From NCBI GenBank assembly GCA_949592205.1, contig CATIUR010000002.1, forward strand, positions 7,044,501 to 7,108,500: DNA of 64,000 bases. Direction: 5' to 3'. The DNA comes from Helichrysum umbraculigerum (taxonomy: Eukaryota; Streptophyta; Magnoliopsida; Asterales; Asteraceae). A model generated the notes under the pieces. It searched no databases and was not told where the DNA came from. It saw only the letters and a list, made by a program, of their open reading frames with translations. Positions 1 to 10,463 of this stretch are shown piece after piece. The translations under genes were made by a program, and so were the position numbers. Position 1 is the first letter of the stretch; every line of letters starts with the position of its first letter.

Positions 1-1094
1 TTTTAGTTCAAAAACTGATAATAGCGACACTTCATGCGTCACTGGTTGATTTTGGGCGTCACTAGGCAAGTGACTCAAAAGTTAGGAAATTTCAGCATTT
101 TAGCGACACTTCAATAGTGTCGCTATAGGGTTAGTGACGCATATAGCGTCACTTCAAAAGTGACGCAGGAGGTTTAGTGACGGGGTTTAGCGACACTGAG
201 CTAGTGCCGCTGTTGCTGTTTTCGTGTTTACCCGCCGGGTACCGGCCATGCCCGCCGGGTACCCGGGTCTGACCCGGATCAGCTCGAGCGATCTCACGCA
301 AAACCCACGGATCGGACTCAAAATTCACATTTTCGACAACTACAAACTTATATAATGATAATATATGATGTATAGAATGATATGAACATGAAAATAAGGT
401 GAGATCGAAGGTTTTTCATACCTTTTCGGTTTAAATCCGAAAATGGAGAAAATGGGGGAAATGGAGCTTGATGATGATGATGAACACTTGATGTTGTTAT
501 TCTTGATGATGATTCCGACCTTGGTGATGATGAATCCGAAATTATGATGATAATTTGTGATGATTTTTGTTGTTGTTGTTATAGATAATGAGAAAGAGAT
601 AGAGATGAGAAAGAAAAGAAGAAGAAAAAGAAAATGAAAGAAAAGAGTGAGTGAGGGGGGTGTTGGGATCGGCTGACCAAAGGGAGGGAGGGGGTTTTCC
701 CCCGCTTCGTCCCCAATTCGCGGTATAAATACCCGTGTTTTCGTACCCGTTCGTAAAATAAATAATATTTTTTATCTCGTAATATTTATTCGTATAATTA
801 ATGATGGTTTCGAATTGGAACATTTTATAAAAATAAAATGTTTAAGTTTAAGTCGTACGAGTCGTTTTAGTTTTTATATATATTATTTTTAAATGATACG
901 AAGTATTTAAGTTTCATCCAACTAAAATACGTTTTAAGCAAAGAGGTTTATGTTCTAAAATAGTTTAATATTTCCCGTGTAAATAACGTTTATTAAAAAT
1001 AATAACACATTATTTAAAAGTAATACGTACTAAATACGATTGTTTAAAGTTTAAAAATAGGCGCGAAAATTGGCCTTTTTGACGAGGTGTTACA
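1..1094 (-). mobile_element. LTR 'G' of a Ty3/gypsy element, running in from the left edge
   Basis: The right edge is the LTR terminus GGTGTTACA at 1094, followed directly by integrase coding sequence of another element (D), so G is inserted in D. Its start and target duplication lie outside the window. Minus orientation is inferred: the promoter-like motif near 729-750 (ACCCGTGTTTTCGTACCCG) faces the same way as in the minus-strand element A, and the inverted-repeat cluster lies 0.8-1.1 kb from the right end. That cluster includes a hairpin at 101-125 (arms TAGCGACACT/AGTGTCGCTA), a chain of GTGACGC/GCGTCAC arms at 134-166, and TACCCGCCGGGTA at 229-241. No coding capacity is seen. Confidence 0.75.
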
Positions 1095-1351
1095 TAAAGT
1101 TATGTTGAAAGTGTCTCCATGGAAGGGAATAATTCGATTCAGAAAGCGAGGTAAATTGGGTCCACGCTATATTGGTCCTTTCATAATCTTGGCTAGAGTT
1201 GGTAATGTAGCTTATCGCCTTGAGCTACCTGACAAACTAGCTGGAATCCATAATACATTCCATGTGTCCTTTCTCCGAAAATGTTTAGTTGATGAATCTG
1301 CTTATGTTCCATTGGAAGAAATTGAGGTTAACGATTAATTGAATTATGTTG
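1095..1351 (+). pseudogene. Chromovirus D: integrase C-terminal fragment (left piece)
   Basis: Reads in one frame from KVMLKVSPWKG through RYIGPFIILARVGNVAYRLELP to FHVSFLRKC, the conserved region between the integrase core and chromodomain of plant Ty3/gypsy chromoviruses. The upstream part is lost to the LTR ending at 1094. An in-frame TAA at 1336-1338 stands where relatives such as element A have Lys (DDKLNFVE), so it is a nonsense change. The frame resumes after the solo LTR, at 3974, with VEQPVSILG. D is the oldest element at this end, and it is dead. Confidence 0.88.
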
Positions 1352-2184
1352 TGTGACACCCGGTCAAAATAACCCAAAATTAGCTCCTAATTTAAACTTT
1401 TAAAACACGTATTACATACGTGTCAATACTCAATTACTCAAGTATCATATACGTATTGATGTATATATAACACATTGATTATTCAATAATCACGTACGAA
1501 CAAAACTAAAAGAAAACGAAATCTTAAATACAGACGTTGACGAAAAACATTTTTTTATAAAGTATTATTATTGAGAATAATAATTACGTACTCCGTTTGA
1601 AATTTAAATACGTTTTAGATACAGAAAACTATCCGTATATTTTAAGTAAAACAAAGATATATTTTTAATATCTCCTTAAAAGTATTTTTATAAAATACTT
1701 TGATTAAAAACGCATACGATTATGTTTTTAGAGAATTATCATTTTAAAACATTATAATACTTTACGATCGGGTACGCGAACACGGGACGGAAAATACACA
1801 CACACCTCAATAATTGAGGCCGGTGTATATACACCGACCACAATTATTTCCCTCTCACAACCACACACTCGGCTCTCATCTCTTTCTCTCGGTTCCTCTC
1901 CATCGATCAACAACAACAAAATTAAAAACCAGAACCATCATCACCTTCATCTTCGTTCATCATCATCATCTTCTCCATCATCATCTTCGTGGATCATCAC
2001 CACCATCTCCATTCACGGTTCCAATTTTTGCTAAGTAAGAACATTCATCAATTCTCGTTAATTTCATGTTTTTAATACGTATTATACCATGTAGTAACAT
2101 TCTATATGTGCGGAAATTGGTTAAAACTAGATTAGAAACCGTTTTGTGATTTTGTTGCTCGATCAGGACTGAAAAACCAGGGTT

Positions 2185-2447
2185 TACCCGGCGGGTAACC
2201 CATATACCCGGCGGGTATATAGTGGAAAAAGACCAGGATCCGGCGGATCAATGGTGAATCCGGCGGATCCATTCCAAAACGTGCCAATCCGGCGGATTCC
2301 CCACACTTTGAGCCCAATCTGGCGGATCAGACATTGAATCCGGCGGATCCCCCTTGAAACTCATTGAATCCGGCGTATTGGACTGAATCCGGCGGATTCC
2401 CATCATAGCATCAATACCCGGCGGGTACCTCGCCTACCCGGCGGGTA
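2185..2447 (+). repeat. Cluster of CGGCG-core palindromes in LTR H
   Basis: Two kinds of short odd palindrome alternate: TACCCGGCGGGTA (2185-2197, 2205-2217 and twice again near 2414-2447) and AATCCGGCGGATT or GATCCGGCGGATC (several between 2237 and 2400). All share CGGCG at the centre with complementary arms. Spacers are about 8-30 bp and unrelated. Confidence 0.9.
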
Positions 2448-3334
2448 CCTAGCCCAGACCAGTGACTTAATTTCAAATTTTAACTTAAAAGAACACAAAC
2501 AATTCATATGTGATATGTTATACGTTTGGATAAACTTTTATATACGAAACGAACATTATTATATTTTCGAAATATAATCTTGAACCGCCACCAAAGGTCC
2601 GCGCATTTTATGAAACTCCAAATGTAATACAATTCGAATACATTGAACGTAATTAACCTAACGAACAACTATACAAATGGATTACTACGCGTATACATTT
2701 TTACAAACAACAAACTTAATTGGATTCAAACGCGTAAACGTAAACACTAGACAAATACGTTGAACATGATCAATTAAGTGAACAATTATACGAAGGAATT
2801 GTAAGGCGTACACTTACAAATATATAATCTCACGTGTTTAGGACACTAGGGGATTACACTTGGAATACGTGCGCACTTTAGGATTGCTTGCTCTACAGGT
2901 GAGTCTCACGGCCCCGTTTTACTGTTTTTACTATTTTGGGGGAGATGCATTACTTGTTTAAGGAAGTTACTTGTTTACTGATATTGGTGTACAAACTGAA
3001 TTGTTTTACTGACTTATCTACTTATTGTATTACTGACTTACTCATTTATTATTTTACAGACTTTACTTTACTTCCTACTGTGTGTACTCACTAGTTCACC
3101 GACTATTACACTTACTGACTTATTGACAGGCTTTACTATTTTCAAATCTACTGACTTACTGTCTCACTGATTTATTATACGACAGACTTACACTATATTA
3201 CTTTACCGACTTATAAACATACTGTTTGACAAACTTATAAACTTACAGACATACAAACTTATAGATTTACTATTTTACTGACTGATGAACCTTCAGTTTT
3301 ACGGACTTACTATTTTACAAACAAATTACTTTAC

Positions 3335-3458
3335 AGTCTTACAGACTTACAGACGTACAGACTTACAGACGTACAGGCTTACAGACTTACAGACGTACAG
3401 ACTTACAGTCTTACAGACTTACAGTCTTACAGACTTACAGACTACAGACTTACAGACT
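3335..3458 (+). repeat. Tandem 8-bp repeat (ACTTACAG-like) in LTR H
   Basis: About 15 copies of ACTTACAG/ACGTACAG variants in a row, inside a longer stretch (about 2950-3480) rich in looser ACTTACTG/ACTTACAG words. The translated shadow (LQTYRLTDLQTY) is not a gene. It lies between the CAG|GTGAGT site and the downstream acceptor-like site. Confidence 0.9.
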
Positions 3459-3973
3459 TCTCTATTTACCGAAATCACTATTTCCTGACTTATTACAACT
3501 TTGTTATTCGTACTTACTGTCTGATGTCATTTGTGAAACCATTATTTATAGTCTTATGGCATACGTGCAAAACAACTTACTTACTGGCTTGTGTTCAAAT
3601 TTCTATTATCCTTATTACAAACCTGTGATATTCACCAACCTTTTTGGTTGACACTTTTAGTGATGCATTCACAGGTACTCAGCAACAGTAGGGTTGCCCA
3701 GCAGGATTGCCATCTAGCTCGAGTCGCATGCATTATATAGATGAAGATTTACTTGCATTATCTTTTGTATATCGATTATGTATTTAGAATCTTCAGGATC
3801 ATTTGCGAACTCGCTGTTAATGTAAACTTAAAACTTAATCTATGTAACTACTTTTGGTATTAATGTATAAACGTTCCATGTAGAGTCGTTTGTTGTAATC
3901 TTGGTGTTTTGATATTTGATTGGTAACACCCCGACCCGACCGCTTCCGCAACCCGAAATTTGGGGGTGTTACA

Positions 3974-4157
3974 TGTTGAGCAACCTGTCTCTATTCTCGG
4001 TGAAAAAGTTACCAAATTAAGAAATAAAGATCTTAGAATGTTTAAAGTCCAATGGAGGCATCGCAAAGGTTCTGAAATCACGTGGGAACCGGAAGAAGAA
4101 GTCATTCATTTCTATCCCTCGCTGTATCAGGATTGGATTGTGAGGACACAATCCTAA
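3974..4157 (+). pseudogene. Chromovirus D: chromodomain end of pol (right piece)
   Basis: Continues D's integrase frame: VEQPVSILGEKVTKLRNKDLRMFKV and then a chromodomain core (VQWRHRKGSEITWEPEEEV) ending TQS and a TAA at 4155-4157. A C-terminal chromodomain defines the chromovirus branch of Ty3/gypsy and in the family is thought to direct integration to particular chromatin. The final codons overlap a perfect hairpin (4135-4154). Confidence 0.9.
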
Positions 4158-4173
4158 ATTGGTGGAGGATAGT
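4135..4173 (+). other. Hairpin and polypurine tract upstream of D's 3' LTR
   Basis: Arms GGATTGTG (4135-4142) and CACAATCC (4147-4154) around loop AGGA, then a purine-rich tract GGTGGAGGATAG directly before the LTR start at 4174. The tract is the expected primer for plus-strand DNA synthesis. Elements A, C and E have a hairpin at the same place with different stem sequences. Confidence 0.75.
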
Positions 4174-4253
4174 TGTAACATCCGTTTTTCGTAAGTTCTA
4201 AACTATATCATATTAAAATATATAAATGTGTTATATTAAATGATTATGTGTAA

Positions 4254-4294
<41 letters not shown>

Positions 4295-6045
4295 GTGTAA
4301 AATTATATGAAGTATAGATATCATTTGAACTGGACTTGGAAAAACGGAAATCGCCAGGCGATTTATATAAAATCGCGAAGCGATTTAACCATTGAATCGC
4401 GACGCGATTTGTGGTTAATCGCGACGCGATGTAATATTTCACAGATACGGGTTTTTAAGCTAGCGACTTCCAGAAATGAAAATAACACTTAAAAATAAAA
4501 AATAGAAACGAAGCTCTGGCGAAAATGGCGATTTTGCAAGTTTATGGTCAATTCTTATACTTTTCTTTTGGGGATTCATCCATCTAGCTTCTCAATCAAT
4601 TGTATAGTGATTATAAGGTATAACTACCTCTTTTGTTGCTTAATTTTCGTATTAGGGTTTGGATATATAAACCCTAAGTTTATTATAATTGCTAATTAAG
4701 TAGGTTGTTGGTATATAGATGTTATACATGTGTTAATTAGACATATTATGATATTGTTATTTTGAAATTCAAGTTAGGGTTTGAAATTTAGTGAAACCCT
4801 AAGTTAGTAAAAAGTGATTATACTAGGTATAATTGATGAACTAGTAAACTAAACATGTTAGTGATCATGATAGGATTATGAAATGGTTAGTAAAAGAAGA
4901 AAGTGGTGATGATGGAAAATTATACATATATATATACTTGTGAATTTTGGTTCTAAAAAGATGATGCATAATATTGTATATGAAAGAGTGTGGTGATTGG
5001 ATTAAAAGAACCATTATTCAAGTATATATAAAATTTGATATGGATAGATTGGATAAGTGTACTAGTATGTAAAAAGTGTATTATTATGTGCAAATTGTAA
5101 TTATGTGTTATGTGCCTATGTGATTAGGTGTTAAAGAAGTGGGAAAGAGTACAAGTGATTTAATTGTGCAATCGCAAGGTAAGTTTCGATTTACATGATC
5201 ATGGGTTAGGAATGACTTCGGTCATTTGCTAACGGTATGGTGCGAGTAATGGTTGCGGCCATAGGCTCGTGTGATTGCTAGTAGTATACAACTAGCATGG
5301 GTGGTTGAGGATCATTAGCTAAAATTATTATTAATGACATGTGATTGTACTTCGTTTCTTACTAAGCGTTTTGCTTACCGTTGTTTATTTTCATGTTTTA
5401 GGTGAAGCAAGTGGGCAACGGGGTGATTTGGGTAAGAAGCCCGTTGGTAGCTAAAGGTGGATGTTGCTAAATTGGGGTAATGACTCGTGTTCTTTGAATC
5501 ATGCTTTTGATGCCGATACCCCAATTCTTTTGATAAAACATAACTTATGGTTTGACATTTAAGTCAATGCAAGTCTTTTGTTAATACTTTGATAGTATGT
5601 AAATGATGACATAAGTTGTGTTGTACTAGATGTGTTGTTGGTTTTAAAAGTATGCAAATGTTGCCAAATATGTAATGTATTAGTAGTATTAGTACCAAGT
5701 TCAAGTTTTGGTTTGGAAAGAATGATATAATGTTGTAGATCATATTGGTTTTGATGTGGTTACGGAAATAGGATTTGGTACTGAATTGGTGTCAAAACTG
5801 TGCAGAATTAGGCTACAAAACTGTTGCGGATTTTATAAATTGTGCAGGTTGGATCAGATTGTTGAAACTGTCTGTACAAGTCTTTAGACGTAAGGAATCG
5901 CGACGCGATTCACTTATAATCGCCACGCGATTTACATAAAAACGCAACGCGATCATATGGTGATTGCGACGCGATTTTAAATGTCAGAATTGTATAACTT
6001 TCGTTTAAAAGACTATTTTTATACGAACAAATGTGGGGTGTTTCA
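4174..6045 (+). mobile_element. 3' LTR of chromovirus D (about 1.87 kb)
   Basis: Starts TGTAACATCC right after the polypurine tract; the right edge is placed at GGGGTGTTTCA (6045), the best terminus-like match, so the end is less certain. It contains a (TA)n run at 4260-4288 and two palindrome groups: AAATCGCC-A-GGCGATTT and AATCGCGACGCGATT near 4348-4430, and AATCGCGACGCGATT variants near 5897-5985. A strong donor-like CAAG|GTAAGT lies near 5175. The partner 5' LTR would lie left of the window. Confidence 0.72.
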
Positions 6046-8072
6046 AAGATTTAGATTATAATACTAAATACAACAAAATAATTAATATAAATCTAAAAAT
6101 TATATATTAAGAATCTATTTTTCGGATATTCGGATATCCGAATGACTCAAAATTTTCAAAATCATTATCCAATACCCAAACTCAAAACTTCATATTCCTG
6201 CATTTCAGATATCCAAAAGTTAGGATACCCAAATTTCCAGATAATTTCAAATCGGATAAATTAAATATTCCAATATCGGATTAATATGAATATTTTAAAC
6301 ACCCCTAAAAATAAATACTAACAATATTCATCTTCTATATTTAAGTACACTTTTTTTTTAGAAAAGGCAATGCATTAAAACTAAGACATCTTCTACATTA
6401 AATATACTACTAAACCTGTTATAAAGTTTTCTTATTTAAATATTTATTACTCCCTTAACCTTTTACTACAACGTTAGAAAATGTTTGTGACTAAATTATC
6501 CAAGTTTACTTGTGTAACTAGATTCCTTCGAGAAACTAAATGAGAGTGTAGCTGTACTACTCGTATTTTTGTTGGTCACATTTGGTGGCCAACATGTACC
6601 TCGAACCCCAATGTACAGTTACGGTCCTACACATTCAATTTCCATATATATTCCATTTATTATTACACCGTATCCCTCATTTTTGGGTAAATTTTTATAG
6701 TAAAAAAAAACTTGTTTACTTTCTTATAAAACATCTTTGAACTTCAATATTTGGTTGGCAATGTTTTACAAATGACATCCTTTAACCATTTAAAATGTCC
6801 GAATATTATTGAAATTCCGGAGTAATTTCTAAGAAAATGAATAACTACAAGGATGTTTTTTTTTTGTAAATACCGCTCATTTTTTCGTGGTCATTTTATA
6901 TACTATATCTAGTAGCTACTCAAGTGTTCTAGTACCGATACTTGTATTCTTGAACGTTTGATAACAGTTTCTACAAGAAAAGATATACATTGATATTTTC
7001 ACTATTAATTTTTATAGATTCAACATAAAGTGCGCAATATATATTTGTATTACAGGCATAAATAGAGGTACTATATGATAAAAGTATAATATCTTTTTAT
7101 ATAATTAATGAAAAACATTAAAAGATACCGCTTTATCTAGTAACATGGATCATATGGATTTGCAAATTTTCGATACTAATGGTCCGTTTGATAACAACGT
7201 ATAAAAAATCTTGTACTTACAAAAATTATGACCTGATTTACCGATCATCAAACTTTGATTATTTTAAAAATAAAATAAAATAATTGTATTATAAGACATT
7301 CAAACTACCATATTATTTAAAGATACATATATAAAAAGCATTTCCAACACCTTTTTAACAAACCTAAACAAGAAAAATTAACGAAGTCAACTCTATTTGC
7401 TTCCTATCATAACATCCGATAACTTGATAAACCATATATCGAGACGCAAGCGTATGTAAAAGGGTTTCAAACAACGTAGTTTTTGCACATCAACAAACAC
7501 ATACCAAAACCACAACTTTTTATTACATGTTGCACAACTTTTAGAACCTTTCCACTTTTAGTAGGTGGTGTTGAGCCTATTTATCAATCATCGCATTTCT
7601 TATTTTAATTTATCCCTTTTTTCGTTAACATTTTTATTTTCAAAATAATACGGAATGTATACTTAATAAAGATTAAAAAATTTGTAAATCAGTTTTTATT
7701 ATCTCAGTCGTAAATCTATGTTTGTAATTTTGATTAGAAAATTAATATGAAGTTATTTGTTGTTGGGTGTGAATTGTTTGTTTTATACTCCTTACTAATT
7801 ACGTAACTTTATTTATTTACCTATGAATAATATTTTTATTATCTACTTTTGTACAAAGTTTAAGAAATTATATTGTCAAGTAGTATGACATTTTTACTCA
7901 TATTGTTTGTACAACTCTTACGTATCAGTTTTGAATATAAAAAAAATTGGGTTAAATAGTAATGTTAATATATTATTTTCGGAGGTGTAGACTTACTTTG
8001 GGACAAACTAAAATGGAAAGGGTTATACTTATTTCAGACGGAATGAGTTCTAAAAAACGGAAGAAAATAAAG
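6046..8072. other. AT-rich intergenic DNA, no gene seen
   Basis: No ORF with family resemblance, no splice-supported gene and no clear transposon ends. 6115-6300 has scattered GGATAT/ATATCC words (Arabidopsis-like degenerate repeat). 7985-8060 resembles a decayed MITE arm (ACTTACTTTGGGACAAACTAA). Confidence 0.5.
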
Positions 8073-8074
8073 TA

Positions 8075-8377
8075 CCCTATCCGTTCCAAATTAAGTGTCA
8101 TGTATCAGTTTGTACACAGTTTAAGAATAGTTTCAAAAGAAATGATGATCTGTATAATTAAATTAATTAAATGACTGCAAGTGAAGTTTGGATCGAACCA
8201 TAAGGCCGGTTTATGTAATTTTCTCTTGATATTTTCACTATTAATTTTTATAGATCCAAAAGAATTGTATGTTGACCATTAAAAAACATTTCGATTGGAT
8301 AAAAGTTTGAAACAGACACTTAATTTGAAACAAACTAAAATAGAAAATGGTGGACATTTAATTTGGAACGAAGAGAG
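8075..8377. mobile_element. Stowaway-like MITE (Tc1/mariner type)
   Basis: Terminal inverted repeats: the left CCTATCCGTTCCAAATTAAG matches, with few mismatches, the complement of the right end (ATTTAATTTGGAACGAAGAG). TA dinucleotides flank both ends (8073-8074, 8378-8379). Length about 303 bp and no coding capacity. The CCNTCCGTTCCAAATTAAGTG end is the common plant Stowaway terminus. The small ORF at 7962-8174 only reads across its left arm. Confidence 0.7.
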
Positions 8378-8379
8378 TA

Positions 8380-9177
8380 GTAGCTACATCATTTTTTTAT
8401 TTATGAATAATAAAAGAGAATATATTTTTAAAGAAACTTAATAAAACAAACGAGAAGAAAAATGGAAAAGAAAAATAAGAAAGTAAAAGAAATAGTCAAA
8501 ATAGAGTAACTGTAGGTGGGGGGAGAGGTGCAAGTACGACCAGCCTTTAGAACGTGGTTTAACTTTAAGCCCGTACATTAGGTTGAGTCTAAACAAAAAC
8601 ATTTTAAACTTAATGTGGGATATACAAAACTCACATATACGTCATATTTGATTTCTTTGTTTCTTTTCAAAGAAAATCCATTAGAATCGCATCTATTGAT
8701 TATGGTAATTATACTCCGTATAATCTCATAATCCTAATTTGGTTACAATCGACATTTTGTTTGCGTAGTCTGCTCAGTATTGAATTTTGTGTGCTTTCGA
8801 CTTCTTTATAAAGTGAATAACATTAGGGAAATTCTCTAATCACGTTTTGTAACCTTAGTAATATGACAAACTGCCTCTAGCTGTTTGCGTCCACATTCAT
8901 CTGGTTTGTACCTTTCCGTCAATAAGTGGCACTTTTCGTAATTCCCAACGTTTCAAAAGTTATACTCCGTAACATGCATTTATTAAACGAAGGTAGAATG
9001 ATGATATTAATAATAATAGTTTAATAAATGAAGGGATATTTAGGAAAGAGATTATTTTTCATTTTTATAATTGTAACTTTATGTTTTTACGGGAAAATAT
9101 ACGAGAGATTCTACTTGTGGGTACATGGGGACAATTGATAAAAAGCACTCGAACACGTGGCAGTTAGAAAAGGGATA
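8380..9177. other. Intergenic DNA, no gene seen
   Basis: AT-rich with an A/G-rich patch near 8400-8530. No coding sequence or repeat boundary can be supported. Confidence 0.5.
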
Positions 9178-9192
9178 AGGAGAATGACAATT

Positions 9193-9391
9193 TTTTTTTG
9201 AAAGGCAGTATTGGGCTCAGTGGCATTGCCTCTTCATATACCCATCACCAATTCCAGGGGAAACCCGAATATTTCGAGAGAAAACCCCTGTCTCCATCCC
9301 GGAGAGCATTTTGCTCACATCCGGGTTCGAACCCATGACCTTGAGGTCATGGTGAAACACCATGTGCCACTTGAGCTGAAAGCTCTTGGCC
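9193..9391 (-). mobile_element. tRNA-derived SINE with intact target duplication
   Basis: On the minus strand it has an A-box-like TTCAGCTCAAGTGGCACATG (9360-9380), a B box GGGTTCGAACCC (9323-9334) and an A-rich 3' end (T run at 9191-9199 on the + strand). The 15-bp duplication AGGAGAATGACAATT flanks it at 9178-9192 and 9392-9406. Internal RNA polymerase III promoter, body of about 200 bp and A tail are the standard SINE plan. Small ORFs here are shadows. Confidence 0.85.
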
Positions 9392-9406
9392 AGGAGAATG
9401 ACAATT

Positions 9407-9883
9407 AACATTTGGATTTGGATTTGAATTGGATTCGGATGTATATCTTCAAACCGTTCAATGTATACATTAAATTTATGCACTAAAACGATTTTTATCA
9501 TTTACTCATTGTCCGTTAAATTATTTTTATATTATACTTTACTCTAATTGATTATTTTTTTAATTAACCTTTCAAATTTTTAACTTAAAATTTTATTTAG
9601 TTACTTTCGTAAAGTTTCAATTATATAAATTTTTTGATTAAAGTAATGTTTTAATTAACATAACATGTTTTAATAATGATGTTATCAAATCTAAAGTATA
9701 ATGTACTTAAAACAATAATACAAATAAATAAAAATTCATTTTTGTATTTAAATAATAACAATATTTCAAACATGGAAGCTAGAATGAAACATTTATAAAT
9801 TGGGTGAAAATTTAGTGTTGCACTAATTTATTACAAAATCTTGCAAAATTTAGTGTACATACATTGAAATTTGAACCAAAGTA
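9407..9883. other. AT-rich intergenic DNA, no gene seen
   Basis: Nothing beyond AT-rich sequence between the SINE and the left arm of the segmental duplication. Confidence 0.5.
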
Positions 9884-10080
9884 AGTTAGTTGGAGAGGAA
9901 TTTTGACTTCAAAAACATCAAATTTGGTGTTTTAGTGGACCCATTGAAGATTACTAGAATCCTATTATATGTTTGGTTGTCGGTTTTGGTTCAAAGGATT
10001 TTTAACATTAATGTCACTGTTACCCTTCATGCAAATTCTACAGTATTAGTCATTAATATTTTTAGCATCCAAAGGAACTT
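9884..10080 (+). repeat. Segmental duplication copy I, left arm
   Basis: Matches 52985-53185 (shared words CATCAAATTTGGTGTTTTAG, GGTTTTGGTTCAAAGGATT, AACATTAATGTCACT). Copy I is split by the LINE-like insertion and resumes at 35945. The last 79 bp (10002-10080) are repeated at 35945-36025 and are the likely target duplication of that insertion. Confidence 0.8.
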
Positions 10081-10463
10081 AAGATTAATTTTTTTTTTTT
10101 TTTTGGCGAAAAACGAATTATATAAAAAATAAGCATCTCCATCAACAAAAGTTGACAGAGACCGAGAGATACAACATCAAAACAAAGCAAGAAATCTGAA
10201 CCTATAAGCCTAAAAAACTTAAACAACAAAATTTCGACATTCCAAACTCGAAGAACTAAAACCAACTAGATCACCAATAGAAATAACGCAATCCATCAAT
10301 CTTCAACACCTTCCATGACTGCTACTGATGTCCATAGCAAATTTGACTAAAAACTTGTAAAGAACCGAGAGCAAGGAAGTCAACAACGGTATTTGATCAC
10401 ACATCACATGATATCGGTGTAAAAAGAACCCAAAACTTGAACCATATTCTAGTTGACCTCAAA

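Larger units (their letters stand above)
1352..3973 (+). mobile_element. Solo LTR 'H' (2622 bp) inserted in chromovirus D
   Basis: Starts TGTGACACCC and ends GGGGGTGTTACA, flanked by the 5-bp target duplication TGTTG (1347-1351 and 3974-3978). Removing it with one TSD copy rejoins D's pol frame. No internal region is present, so it is a solo LTR left by LTR-LTR recombination. Plus orientation is inferred from layout: a core-promoter-like motif (GATCGGGTACGCGAACACGG, about 1766-1785), a CT/CA-rich leader, a GTAAG donor-like site at 2035, an inverted-repeat cluster at 2185-2447, CAG|GTGAGT at 2898/2899, an 8-bp tandem repeat, then a CACAG acceptor-like site near 3675. It is a relative of LTR F: their first 80 bp are nearly identical. 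Confidence 0.92.

Noticed and set aside
4260..4288. Regulatory (TA)n element
   Set aside because: A simple microsatellite in D's LTR, with nothing else to support function.
7962..8174. Short ORF at 7962
   Set aside because: It spans the edge of a Stowaway-like MITE and has no protein-like features.
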